Positions 11,676 through 20,736 of a stretch of 64,000 bases of DNA are shown piece after piece (the stretch's first letter is position 1; each line of letters starts with the position of its first letter). Origin of the DNA: Lysobacter_C viscosus (GTDB taxonomy: Bacteria > Pseudomonadota > Gammaproteobacteria > Xanthomonadales > Xanthomonadaceae); the NCBI RefSeq assembly GCF_046600715.1, contig NZ_JBJMAV010000003.1:306217-370216 (forward strand), given 5' to 3'. A model generated the notes under the pieces. That model had not been told where the DNA came from. It searched no databases and saw only the letters and a program-made list of their open reading frames with translations. The translations under genes and the position numbers were made by a program.

Positions 11676-13360
11676 TACGCCACCGCTGGCGGAAGGCGGT
11701 GGTCGCCGCGGTAGGGGGGCGTGGCCATCACCATCTCGGCCAGGCTGTGGGCGAGCTCGCGCTCTGCCATCACCGCGGCGTCCGCGCCGTGTTCCAGCAG
11801 GTGCTTGACCTCGGCATCGGAGTGCGCCCGGGCCACGATGGTCAGCCCCGGGTTGATCCGGCGCAGGTTGGCGATGACTTCGCCGGCCTCGAGCACGTTG
11901 GGAATCGCGACCAGCACCGTCTTGGCGCGCTCGGGCTGCGCCTCGCGCAGTACCCGCTCGTCGACCGCGTTGCCACGGATGGCCGGCAGCCCGGCTGCAC
12001 GCGCCCGCTCGACCAGGTCGTCCTCGCCGTCGATGACCACCACCGGCACGTGTTTCTCGGTCAGCAGCCGGCCCAGCTCGCTGCCCACCCGGCCGTGCCC
12101 GATCAGGATCACGTGGTTCTGGATGTCGTCGGGGATGGGGGGTTCCATCAGCGACTGGGGAGCGGCCGGTCCGACCTCGTCGAGGGCAGCGCTCCGGTCC
12201 GCCCAAGCAAAGAGCAACGGGTTGACGATGATCGACAGCAGGGCGCCCGCCAGGATCAGGTCCTGTCCCTCCACGGGCAGCATGCCCAGTTGCAGGCCCA
12301 GCCCGGCCAGGATGAAGGAGAACTCGCCGATCTGCGCCAGGCTGGCCGACAGGCGAAGCGACATCGAGCGCGAGTTGCCCACGATTCGCATGGTCCCGAA
12401 CGCCACCAGCGATTTGGCCAGCACGATGACCAGGAAGGTCGCCAGCACCTGCAGGGGCTGTTCGAACAGGATCGTCGGGTCGAACAGCATGCCCACCGAT
12501 ACGAAGAAGAGCACGGCGAAGGCATCGCGCAACGGCAGGGTATCGCTCGCGGCCTTGTGGCTGAACTCGGACTCGTTGAGCAGCATGCCGGCGAAGAACG
12601 CGCCCAGCGCGAATGACACGCCGAACATCTCCGCCGAGCCGAACGCCACGCCCAGTGCGATGGCGAGCACGCACAGCGTGAACAGCTCCCGCGAGCCGGT
12701 GCCCGCCACGCGCTCGAGGATCCACGGGATCACCCTGCGCCCGACCAGCAGCATGAAGGCGACGAAGCCGCCCACCTTCGCGAACGTGGTCCAGATCGCG
12801 GTCCAGAGATCGCCACCGCCGACCTGCTCCCCCTGGAGCACTTCGGCCAGCGGTGGCAGCAGCACCAGCGCCAGCACCATCGCCACGTCTTCCACGATCA
12901 CCCAGCCGATGGCGATGCGGCCCATGCGGGTCTCGAGCAGCCGGCGGTCCTCCAGTGTCCGCAGCAGCACCACCGTGCTGGCGACCGACAGCGCCAGCCC
13001 GAATACCAGCCCGGCGCTGGCCGGCCACCCCATGAAATAACTGAAGCCAAGGCCCATCAGGCTGGTGGCGGCGATGCGCACCAGCGCGCCGGGCACCGCG
13101 ACCGCCTTCACCTCCATCAGGTCGCGCACCGAGAAGTGCAGGCCGACCCCGAACATGAGCAGGATCACGCCGATCTCGGCCAGCTGGGGGGCCAGCTCCT
13201 GGTCGCCTACGAACCCCGGCGTGAACGGCCCGGCGATGATGCCCGCCACCAGGTAGCCCACCAGCGGCGAGAGCCTGAGCCGCTGCGCCAGCGATCCGAA
13301 GACGAAGGCCAGCACGAAGCCCGCGACCAGGATCGTGATCAGAGGGGTGTGGTGGGGCAT
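11675..13360 (-). CDS. KefB/YbaL-type monovalent cation:proton antiporter with RCK (TrkA-N) domain
   Basis: The 561-residue inner-membrane protein belongs to the CPA2 family. Residues 1 to about 385 form some 12 transmembrane segments, with family motifs SPLVGYLVAGIIAGP near the N-terminus and SLAQIGEFSFILAGLG later. From about residue 415 follows a Rossmann TrkA-N domain (HVILIGHGRVGSELGRLL) that would bind NAD(H) or another nucleotide and gate transport. This layout is that of YbaL/KefB potassium or cation/proton exchangers. Ion specificity cannot be read from the sequence. The start at 13360 gives a proper first helix. The stop codon abuts a 16-bp tandem repeat. Confidence 0.9.
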   Translation of the reverse strand: MPHHTPLITILVAGFVLAFVFGSLAQRLRLSPLVGYLVAGIIAGPFTPGFVGDQELAPQLAEIGVILLMFGVGLHFSVRDLMEVKAVAVPGALVRIAATSLMGLGFSYFMGWPASAGLVFGLALSVASTVVLLRTLEDRRLLETRMGRIAIGWVIVEDVAMVLALVLLPPLAEVLQGEQVGGGDLWTAIWTTFAKVGGFVAFMLLVGRRVIPWILERVAGTGSRELFTLCVLAIALGVAFGSAEMFGVSFALGAFFAGMLLNESEFSHKAASDTLPLRDAFAVLFFVSVGMLFDPTILFEQPLQVLATFLVIVLAKSLVAFGTMRIVGNSRSMSLRLSASLAQIGEFSFILAGLGLQLGMLPVEGQDLILAGALLSIIVNPLLFAWADRSAALDEVGPAAPQSLMEPPIPDDIQNHVILIGHGRVGSELGRLLTEKHVPVVVIDGEDDLVERARAAGLPAIRGNAVDERVLREAQPERAKTVLVAIPNVLEAGEVIANLRRINPGLTIVARAHSDAEVKHLLEHGADAAVMAERELAHSLAEMVMATPPYRGDHRLPPAVA

Positions 13361-13446
13361 GGGGGGTCCTTGCGCGGGATCGGTTCAGGATGGGCGTCCC
13401 CCCCGGCGGGGGCAAGCACGGCATCGGGCGCCGCCGGGCCGGCACG

Positions 13447-13459
13447 TACAATGGCCGAA
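13447..13459 (+). promoter_or_regulatory. -10-like TACAAT six bases before the ABC-F ATG
   Basis: TACAAT (13447-13452) is followed by six bases and the ATG at 13459. No Shine-Dalgarno sequence is present. This is the same arrangement as at nadE, the GNAT gene and queE. Confidence 0.45.
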
Positions 13460-15375
13460 TGATTGCATTCCGAGATTTCGCCCTCCGTCGTGGCGAACGC
13501 CTGCTGCTGTCCAACGTCGACCTGGCCCTGCATTCGGGCTGGCGCGTAGGCGTGATCGGCCGCAACGGCACCGGCAAGTCCTCGCTGTTCGCCGCCATCC
13601 AGGGCGAGGTCGAGGCCGACCGTGGCGACATCGACGTGCCCAGCCGGGTGCGCATCGCCAGCGTCGCCCAGGAAACCCCGGCGCTGGACGACCGCGCGCT
13701 GGATTTCGTGCTCTCGGGCGATGCGCCGGTGCACGCCGCGCTGCAGGCCGAGGCGACGGCATTCGCCAACGAGGACTGGGAAGCCGTCGCCGAAGCCCAC
13801 CACCGCATCGAGGAACTGGGCGGTTACGACGCCACCGCCCGTGCCGGCAAGTTGCTGCACGGACTGGGATTCTCGGCGGATACGCATGACCGGGCGGTCA
13901 AGGCGTTTTCCGGCGGCTGGCGGGTACGGCTGAACCTGGCGCGCGCGCTGATGACGCCGTCGGACCTGCTGCTGCTGGACGAGCCGACCAACCACCTCGA
14001 TCTCGACGCCGTGCTGTGGCTGGAGCAGTGGCTGCTGCGCTACCCGGGCACGCTGCTGCTGATCAGCCACGACCGCGAATTCCTGGATGGCGTGTCGACC
14101 CACACCCTGCACCTGCACGACGGGCGGGCGAAGCTCTACACCGGCGACTACACCGCGTTCGAGCGCCAGCGCGCCGAACAGCTGCGCCAGCAGCAGATTG
14201 CCCACGACAAGGAGCAGGTCGAACGCGCCCACCTGCAGAGCTTCATCGACCGCTTCAAGGCCAAGGCCAGCAAGGCCAAGCAGGCGCAGTCGCGCATGAA
14301 GCGGCTGGAGAAGCTGGCCGGTACCGAGGCGGTGCGGGTGGAGCGCGCGCTGCGGATCGAATTCCCCGTGCCCGATCGCCTGCCGCACGCGTTGCTACGG
14401 CTGTCGGATGCCGATTGCGGGTACGCGACCGATCATTCCGAAGCCGCTGCCGGGGGGGGCGAGGCCATCACGATCCTGCGCGACGTCGGCTTCATCCTCG
14501 AAGCCGGCGACCGCGTCGCATTGCTGGGCCCCAACGGTGCCGGCAAGTCGACCCTGGTCAAGACCCTGGTCGGCGAATTGCCGCTGCTGGCCGGCGAGCG
14601 CGCCGGGCACCCGGACCTGCGCATCGGCTACTTCGCCCAGCACACGGTGGAATCCCTGCGCGAGGGCGCCAGCCCGATGGACCACCTGGCCGACATCGCC
14701 CCGGGCGTGGGCAGCCAGCCGCTGCGCGATTTCCTGGGCAAGTGGAACTTCCCGGGCAACCGCGCATTCGAGTCGGTCGACGGATTCTCCGGCGGCGAGC
14801 GCGCGCGCCTGGCGCTGGCGCTGATCGCGTGGCGCAAGCCCAACGTGTTGCTGCTGGACGAGCCCACCAACCACCTGGACCTGGACATGCGCGAGGCGCT
14901 GGCCGAGGCGTTGAGCGATTTCGATGGCGCGATCGTGATGGTCAGCCACGACCGCCACCTGATCGGCCTGGTCTGCGACACCTTCTGGCGCGTCGCCGAC
15001 GGGCAGGCGCTGCCGTTCGACGGCGACCTGGACGAATACGCCAGCTGGCTGCGCACCCGCGATGCCAGCAACGACGGCAAGCCTGCACGCGCGGGCGCCG
15101 CGCCGGCTGCCTCCCCTGCGGCGGTGAAGGCCGCTCCGGCCGCCGCGCCGGCGCGCCGCAAGGCCAACCCGGTCAAGGTCGCCGCCGCCGAGGCCCAGGT
15201 GTCCACGCTGGCCGCCCAGCTGGCCGAGGTCGAAACGGCGCTCGCGGACCCGGACGCCTATGCAGGGGGCGGCGAGCGCGCGGCCGAGCTGGGACGCGAG
15301 CAGGTCAGACTGCGCACACGGTTGGACGATGCCGAGGCGGCCCTGCTGGCCCTGTACGAGTCCGACGCCGCCTGA
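13459..15375 (+). CDS. yheS: ABC-F family ATPase, YheS-like
   Basis: ABC-F proteins are soluble twin ATPases that act on the ribosome and have no membrane domain. The 638-residue product has two ABC modules: Walker A IGRNGTGKSS and LGPNGAGKST, signatures FSGGWRVRLNLARAL and FSGGERARLALAL, and two LLLDEPTNHLDLD Walker B motifs. Between them is the charged P-site tRNA-interaction linker (FKAKASKAKQAQSRMKRLE). The C-terminus carries an Ala/Pro-rich stretch and a coiled coil (about residues 565-635). Length and linker fit YheS better than Uup or EttA. A TACAAT hexamer six bases before the ATG suggests a leaderless message. Confidence 0.9.
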   Translation: MIAFRDFALRRGERLLLSNVDLALHSGWRVGVIGRNGTGKSSLFAAIQGEVEADRGDIDVPSRVRIASVAQETPALDDRALDFVLSGDAPVHAALQAEATAFANEDWEAVAEAHHRIEELGGYDATARAGKLLHGLGFSADTHDRAVKAFSGGWRVRLNLARALMTPSDLLLLDEPTNHLDLDAVLWLEQWLLRYPGTLLLISHDREFLDGVSTHTLHLHDGRAKLYTGDYTAFERQRAEQLRQQQIAHDKEQVERAHLQSFIDRFKAKASKAKQAQSRMKRLEKLAGTEAVRVERALRIEFPVPDRLPHALLRLSDADCGYATDHSEAAAGGGEAITILRDVGFILEAGDRVALLGPNGAGKSTLVKTLVGELPLLAGERAGHPDLRIGYFAQHTVESLREGASPMDHLADIAPGVGSQPLRDFLGKWNFPGNRAFESVDGFSGGERARLALALIAWRKPNVLLLDEPTNHLDLDMREALAEALSDFDGAIVMVSHDRHLIGLVCDTFWRVADGQALPFDGDLDEYASWLRTRDASNDGKPARAGAAPAASPAAVKAAPAAAPARRKANPVKVAAAEAQVSTLAAQLAEVETALADPDAYAGGGERAAELGREQVRLRTRLDDAEAALLALYESDAA

Positions 15376-15438
15376 CCGGGGTTGCCCTCGCCCCGTCCGG
15401 CCGCGACCATGCGTGCCGGTCCCGGGCCCCAGGCGTTC

Positions 15439-16650
15439 ATGAGCAACGAGTTGATCTACCTGCTGCTGATCTTCGGCCTGCTGGTCATCCCGCGGGCGCT
15501 GCAGCGGTTCAAGCTGCCCGCGCCGATCACCTGCCTTGCGCTGGGCATCGGCGCGATGCTGCTGTGGGGCGACCGCACCCACGACCCGGTGGTGGTGCTG
15601 TTGTCCACGCTGGGCATCTCCTCGCTGTTCCTGTTCGCGGGGCTGGAAGTCGATCCGGCGCAGCTTCGCCGCGGGCTGCGCCCGCTGCTGGCGCACCTGG
15701 CGATCCGCAGCCTCTCGCTGGCGGCGGTGGCCTGGCTGGCCTGGCGATGGCTGGGACTGGGCTGGCAGCCCGCCGCGCTGGTCGCGCTGGCGCTGCTGAC
15801 GCCTTCCACCGGCTTCATCCTGGACACGCTGGAGCGACTGGGCCTGGACGAGGAGGAGCGCTTCTGGGTGACCAGCAAGGCGATCGCCGGCGAACTGCTG
15901 GCGCTGGTGGTGCTGTTCGTGGTGCTGCTGGCCGATGACCCCGTGCAGCTGGGGGTGTCGTCGCTGGCCATGGTCGGCCTGATCGTGGGCCTGCCGCTGC
16001 TGTTCATCGCATTGGGCCGCTGGGTGATGCCACACGCCCCCGGGTCGGAGTTCTCGCTGCTGGTGATGGTCGGTCTGGTGGCGGCGTACGTCACCTACAA
16101 GCTGGGGGTGTACTACCTGGTCGGCGCGTTCGTCGCCGGCCTTGCCGCGCGCCTGCTGCACCGGCGGATGCCGCGGCTGGCCTCCGACGACAACCTGCAT
16201 GCGCTGCGGCTGTTCGCCAGCTTCTTCGTGCCGTTCTATTTTTTCCACGCCGGCACCGGCATCGTGCGCGATGCGCTCAGCTGGGACGCACTGTGGCTGG
16301 GGCTGGCGATGACAGCGGTGGTGGTGCCGGCGCGCGTGGGCGTGGTCTGGGCGCAGCGGCGGCTGATGTTCGGCCAGCGCGGGCGCGGCAACCTGCGGGT
16401 GTCGGTGGCGCTGGCGCCGACGCTGGTGTTCACCCTGGTGCTGGCGCACATCCTGCACGCGCGATTCGCGATCGACAGCGCGCTGATGGGTGCGCTGATC
16501 CTCTACACGGTGCTCAACACCATGCTGCCGTCGCTGGTGCTGAAGGCGCCATTCGACGTGAGTCCGCTGGATGCGCGCACCGTCCCGCACCCGGAAGACG
16601 TGTTGTTGGAGCCGACCGCCGCGCCGGCAGTGCGGCCTCCCGCACGCTGA
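15439..16650 (+). CDS. CPA2-type cation/proton antiporter membrane domain protein
   Basis: The product has 403 residues with 10-12 hydrophobic segments, beginning ELIYLLLIFGLLVIPRAL. It contains FAGLEVDPAQLRRGLRPL and LLTPSTGFILDTLERLGL, as in NhaA/KefC-fold Na+ or K+/H+ antiporters. Unlike the antiporter at 11.7-13.4 kb it has no C-terminal TrkA-N domain; only about 30 hydrophilic residues follow the last helix. No ribosome-binding site is obvious. The start at 15439 (MSNELIYLL) gives a proper first helix; an in-frame upstream ATG at 15409 would add a hydrophilic extension. The transported ion is unknown. Confidence 0.85.
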   Translation: MSNELIYLLLIFGLLVIPRALQRFKLPAPITCLALGIGAMLLWGDRTHDPVVVLLSTLGISSLFLFAGLEVDPAQLRRGLRPLLAHLAIRSLSLAAVAWLAWRWLGLGWQPAALVALALLTPSTGFILDTLERLGLDEEERFWVTSKAIAGELLALVVLFVVLLADDPVQLGVSSLAMVGLIVGLPLLFIALGRWVMPHAPGSEFSLLVMVGLVAAYVTYKLGVYYLVGAFVAGLAARLLHRRMPRLASDDNLHALRLFASFFVPFYFFHAGTGIVRDALSWDALWLGLAMTAVVVPARVGVVWAQRRLMFGQRGRGNLRVSVALAPTLVFTLVLAHILHARFAIDSALMGALILYTVLNTMLPSLVLKAPFDVSPLDARTVPHPEDVLLEPTAAPAVRPPAR

Positions 16651-16808
16651 GCGACGTCATCGAAGGGGCCTGGTGGCAGGTGACGGGCTTCTGCTGCCCC
16701 CGGCACGCTGTGGCGGGCACGGCCGATACCGCGATCGACTCCCCGGGAGTCCGCACCTGCAGGCGCGAGGCGAGGCGCGACCTTCGAGCCGGGGGTGGCG
16801 CCACGGGG

Positions 16809-16896
16809 TCGCGACCTACGTCGCTCCTACAACGGGTGCCGGTCTCTACGTTGTCCTGCAGGTGCGGTTTGCGATTACGGCTGAAGTCGCTCGTAC
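16809..16896. repeat. REP unit and degenerate REP unit
   Basis: TCGCGACCTACGTCGCTCCTAC (16809-16830) is followed by a decayed relative with a GGCTGAAGTCGCTCGTAC core ending at 16896. They occupy the 268-bp convergent gap between the antiporter gene and ggpPS. I see no gene or clear terminator there. Confidence 0.75.
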
Positions 16897-16918
16897 ACCG
16901 CACACAGGCGGTTCCCCG

Positions 16919-19345
16919 TCACGCCACCTCGTTGCTCGGCATTGCGTAGCGGTGCTCACCGGCGCCGCTGCCGGCGGCCTGTACCGCGTCCAGGAAATCG
17001 CGGCCCCAGCGCTCCACGTCGTAGCGGGTGACGATGTCCATCAGCTGGCGCTGGCGGCCATCGGCCTCGTCGGCGGGCATCGCCAACGCCTGCGAAAGGC
17101 CGGCGACCAGGTCGGCGGGATCGTGCGGGTTGGTCAGCACCGCGCCCTTCAGTTCGGCCGCCGCGCCGGCGAACTCCGACAGCACCAGCACGCCGGCGGT
17201 ACCTTCCACCCCGTGCGCGGCGACGTATTCCTTGGCCACCAGGTTGAGGCCGTCGCGCAGCGGCGTGATCCACATGACATCGGCCGCGGCGTAGTGCGCC
17301 AGGACCTGTTCGAACGGCAGCGCGCGCGCGAAGAACCGCACGGGCGACCAGTCCAGGTCGGAATAACGGCCGTTGATGCGGCCCACCGCCTGCTCGATCT
17401 GCGTTTCGAGCTCGCGGTAGATCGTCATCTCCCTGGCCGCGGGCACGCACACCATCAGCAGCGTTACATTGCCGCGCAGTTCCGGCTGGTGCTCCAGCAG
17501 TCGCTCGAACGCCAGCAGCTTCTCGAGCGTGCCCTTGGTGTAGTCCAGCCGCTCGATCGACAGCACCAGCTTGCGGCCGGCGAATTCATCGCGGATCGCG
17601 CGGATCCGGTCCTGCACCTCCGCCTGCGCCAGCCCGTCGCGGATGCGGGCCAGGTCGGTGCCGACGGGGTGAGCGCCCAGCCCGATTTCGCGATCGCCCA
17701 CGCGGATGCGGGTGGTCACCGTGTCCAGGCCGACCGCGCAGCCATAGGTGAGGAACCGCGGCGCGCAGCTTTCACGCTCCAGCGTCTCCACCGGCATCGC
17801 CCCGCGAACCACGTCGACGAAGTTCTCCACCTGCCGGGGGATGTGGAAGGCCACGTAGTCGCACTGCAGCAGGCTGCCCAGGATCTCGCGCCGCCACGGC
17901 ACCACGTTGAACACGTCCGCCGACGGGAAGTAAGTGTGGTGGAAGAAGGCGATCTTCAGGTCGGGGCGCATCTCGCGCAGGCAGGCCGGCACCATCCACA
18001 GGTTGTAGTCGTGCAGCCACACCGTGGCACCTTCGGCGGCTTCGGCGGCAGTGGTCTCGGCGAACTTGCGGTTGACCTCGACGAAGGTCTTCCAGTCTTC
18101 CTCGCGGAACCGCGCGCGCTCCCAGAAGGTGTGCAGCATCGGCCAGAAGGCCTCCTTGGAGAACCGCTTGTAGAACGCATCCACCTCCGACCTGGTCAGC
18201 TTCACCCGCGCCGCGGTGAGGTTCGGGAAGCGCGCCCCGTCGACCGGGGTGCGGACCTCGAACTCGCCGTGCCCTGGCTCGTCGATGCTCCAGGCCACCC
18301 ACGAGCCCTTGCGGCCGCTGCCGAAGAAGCCCAGCAGGCTGGGGATGATGCCGTTGGGCGAGGTCGGCCGCCGGCGCTTGCGCACGCCACCCTCGACGTA
18401 CTCCTCGTAGGGCAGGCGGTGGTAGACCATCACCAGCTCGGACGTCCCCATCCCGCGCGCCTTCGGTGCGCGACGGTGCGGGTCATCGACGGCCAGCAGG
18501 TCGAAGTGGTCGATCGCCTCCAGGATGCCGCCGCAGCCCGGTGACCGGGCGTGCAGCACGTTGGCCAGCTGCTGGGTGGCCCGCACCAGCGCCGGCTCGG
18601 AGCGGCCGACCGCCACGCCCTGGAAGCCGGCAGTGAACATCGACAGGTCGTTGAGCGTGTCCCCGGCCACCAGCACGCAGCCGTGCCGCACGCCCAGGTG
18701 GTCGGCCAACGCCGCCAGCGTGCGGCCCTTGTCGGTGTCGGGCGGCAGGATGTCGAGGTAGCGGTCGGCCGAATACAGCACCGAACACTGCAGCGTGCGT
18801 GCCGCGGCCTCCACCTCGCTGCGGATCGGGTCCAGCTGGTCGGGTTCGCAGAAGTACGAGCAGCGCCGCTCCTGCGGTACGTCCTGGCGCACCAGCCCCG
18901 GGAAGCCGTCGATGGCGTCGGACACCGCATGCTCGCCGGGCCAGCGTGCGTCGATCTCGGCCTGCAGCGGCTGCACCGGCTGCAGGGTCAGCCCGTCCAC
19001 CACGGTCGCGCCCACATCGCAGATCACGTAGTCGGGGCGCGGCAGGATCGGGTCCGACAGCAGCGGCATCACGTGTTCCAGCCCGCGCCCGGTAACGAAC
19101 ACCAGGCTGATCTCCGGGTGGCGGTCGACCAGGCGGTAGAGCTTCTGCCGCTGCTCGGCAGTGCCGGCCAGGAACGTGCCGTCCAGGTCGGTGGCCAGCA
19201 TCAGCCGGGCCGTGGCGTGGCCGCCGGCGCCTGTGCGCGGCTCGGTAGGGCGCGGGGCGGGGCTGCGGGCGGGTTCGGGGGTGCGGGCGGGTTCAGGGGT
19301 GCGGAGTGCGGTTCGGCGTTCGGTGCGGGTGGAAGTCAACGGCAT
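16919..19345 (-). CDS. ggpPS: Glucosylglycerol-phosphate synthase/phosphatase fusion
   Basis: The 808-residue product joins two enzymes. The N-terminal half is a sucrose-phosphatase-like HAD domain (motif I ATDLDGTFLAG at about 51-61, then LVFVTGRGLEHV and VLVAGDTLNDLSMF). The C-terminal half is a GT20 synthase (VMVYHRLPYEE, TVWLHDYNLWMVPA, SIERLDYTKGTLEKLLAFE, TPLRDGLNLVAKEY). It carries the GgpS-type SPNGIIPSLLGFFGSG rather than an OtsA N-terminus. This is the architecture reported for the Stenotrophomonas rhizophila enzyme that makes the osmolyte glucosylglycerol from ADP-glucose and glycerol-3-phosphate. A repeated TPEPAR stretch precedes the HAD domain. The ATG follows the MFS stop by 5 nt, so translation is probably coupled. 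Confidence 0.88.
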   Translation of the reverse strand: MPLTSTRTERRTALRTPEPARTPEPARSPAPRPTEPRTGAGGHATARLMLATDLDGTFLAGTAEQRQKLYRLVDRHPEISLVFVTGRGLEHVMPLLSDPILPRPDYVICDVGATVVDGLTLQPVQPLQAEIDARWPGEHAVSDAIDGFPGLVRQDVPQERRCSYFCEPDQLDPIRSEVEAAARTLQCSVLYSADRYLDILPPDTDKGRTLAALADHLGVRHGCVLVAGDTLNDLSMFTAGFQGVAVGRSEPALVRATQQLANVLHARSPGCGGILEAIDHFDLLAVDDPHRRAPKARGMGTSELVMVYHRLPYEEYVEGGVRKRRRPTSPNGIIPSLLGFFGSGRKGSWVAWSIDEPGHGEFEVRTPVDGARFPNLTAARVKLTRSEVDAFYKRFSKEAFWPMLHTFWERARFREEDWKTFVEVNRKFAETTAAEAAEGATVWLHDYNLWMVPACLREMRPDLKIAFFHHTYFPSADVFNVVPWRREILGSLLQCDYVAFHIPRQVENFVDVVRGAMPVETLERESCAPRFLTYGCAVGLDTVTTRIRVGDREIGLGAHPVGTDLARIRDGLAQAEVQDRIRAIRDEFAGRKLVLSIERLDYTKGTLEKLLAFERLLEHQPELRGNVTLLMVCVPAAREMTIYRELETQIEQAVGRINGRYSDLDWSPVRFFARALPFEQVLAHYAAADVMWITPLRDGLNLVAKEYVAAHGVEGTAGVLVLSEFAGAAAELKGAVLTNPHDPADLVAGLSQALAMPADEADGRQRQLMDIVTRYDVERWGRDFLDAVQAAGSGAGEHRYAMPSNEVA

Positions 19346-19350
19346 GCCTT

Positions 19351-20634
19351 TCAGTTCGAATGGGGGTGTGGGGTCGGTTCCTCGGGGTGAGGGGGAAGCG
19401 GTCCAGGGTGGTCGGAATCGGTTTCCGGAAGCAGTTCCAGTGCCGCCGGGGTGGTGCGCAACATCGCGTGGAACCGGGCCGGCTGATCGAGCGACCGGCG
19501 CCGCAGAAGGCGACGCCCGGCCGCGACCGCCGCCAGTACCGCCAGCGTCACGGCGAAGAACGCCGGCAGTGCGGCCGGGCCGAAGCGGCCCATCGCCACG
19601 CCGGCCAGTGCCGGGCCCAGCGCGGAGCCGACGCCGTTGACCAGCAGCAGGCTGCTGCAACCGGCCAGCAGGTGCTCGGCCGGCAGGTGGTCCAGCAGAT
19701 GGGCCACGCAGATCGGGTACAGCGCGAACGACAGCCCGCCGAAGGCGAAGAACAGGGTGAACAGCAGGCCCCGGTCCTGGGTGCCGACCACCCACATCGT
19801 GGTCGCCACCACGGCGGCGGCCAGGCTCACCATCGCCAGCGTGGTGCGGCGGTCGCCACCGTCGGAGAGGTGGCCGATCGGCCACTGAAGCAGCGCGCCG
19901 CCCACGATGGTCAGGCTCATCAGCGTCGCGATGCCGGGCAGGTCCAGGCCGATGCGGGTCGCGTAGACCGCACCCAGTCCCCAGAACCCGCCCATCGCCA
20001 GCCCCGCCAGGAACGAGCCGGCGGTGGCCGCGGGTGCGGTGCGGTACATCGCCGCCAGGGCCAGCCGTGGCGAGGGCGGGAGCTCGGGCTGGACCATGCG
20101 GCTGGCGGTCACCGGCAGGGCGGCCAGGCAGACCAGGATCGCCACCACGCTGAACAGGACGAAGCCGGTGGGCGAGGCCAGGGCCAGCAGCCACTGCCCG
20201 CCCGCCAATGCCAGCAGGTTGACCGCCATGTACACCGCGAACACCCGGCTGCGCTGTGCGGGCGCGGCCTGCGCGTTGAGCCAGCTTTCGATGACCGTGT
20301 ACAGGCCCACCAGCGCCACGCCGGTCAGCACCCGCAGGCCGCCCCACGCCCAGGGGTCGACGAGGATGGGGTGCAGTAGCACCGCGCTGGCGCACAGGGC
20401 GGCGTAGAAGGCGAAGGCGCGGATGTGGCCGATGCGCTGGATCAGCCGGGGCGCGGCGTACGTGCCCAGGAAGAAGCCGACGAAGTAGCCCGACATGATC
20501 AGGCCCAGGGCCTGGTCGCCGAAGCCCGCCTCCCGGCCCCGAACCGCGAGCAGGGTGCCCAGCAATCCGCTCCCCGCCAACAGCAGGGCCACGCCCGCCA
20601 ACAGGGCGGCCAAGGGTCGGACGGCTGAGATCAT
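19351..20634 (-). CDS. YcaD-like MFS transporter
   Basis: The 427-residue product has 12 hydrophobic segments and the MFS family look of YcaD (GLIMSGYFVGFFLGTYAAPRLI, VGLYTVIESWLNAQA). The C-terminal tail is Pro/His-rich. It is the upstream gene of a two-gene operon with ggpPS: its TGA is embedded in a TGAAAGG stretch immediately before the ggpPS ATG. From memory, the same pairing is known in Stenotrophomonas rhizophila. Export or uptake of glucosylglycerol or a precursor is a guess from context. AGGAG lies very close to the ATG at 20634. Confidence 0.85.
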   Translation of the reverse strand: MISAVRPLAALLAGVALLLAGSGLLGTLLAVRGREAGFGDQALGLIMSGYFVGFFLGTYAAPRLIQRIGHIRAFAFYAALCASAVLLHPILVDPWAWGGLRVLTGVALVGLYTVIESWLNAQAAPAQRSRVFAVYMAVNLLALAGGQWLLALASPTGFVLFSVVAILVCLAALPVTASRMVQPELPPSPRLALAAMYRTAPAATAGSFLAGLAMGGFWGLGAVYATRIGLDLPGIATLMSLTIVGGALLQWPIGHLSDGGDRRTTLAMVSLAAAVVATTMWVVGTQDRGLLFTLFFAFGGLSFALYPICVAHLLDHLPAEHLLAGCSSLLLVNGVGSALGPALAGVAMGRFGPAALPAFFAVTLAVLAAVAAGRRLLRRRSLDQPARFHAMLRTTPAALELLPETDSDHPGPLPPHPEEPTPHPHSN

Positions 20635-20696
20635 CGCTCCTGCGCGGATGGCGGCATTGAATCAGCCGCGCATCCTAACATGTTGATAGATCAGGG

Positions 20697-20729
20697 AAAA
20701 CGCCCGTGCGGCGGTCGCCCCGCACCGGG
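20697..20729 (-). terminator. Candidate terminator of the SIMPL gene
   Basis: Read on the minus strand, arms 20720-20729 and 20703-20711 pair with one bulged base. They are followed within two bases by TTTT. It lies directly downstream of the SIMPL gene and upstream of the MFS gene. Confidence 0.6.
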
Positions 20730-20736
20730 CACCCGC

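Noticed and set aside
19351..20395. GgpPS extended upstream through the MFS gene
   Set aside because: The frame stays open by chance. The extension is low complexity, while the other frame encodes a clear 12-helix transporter.
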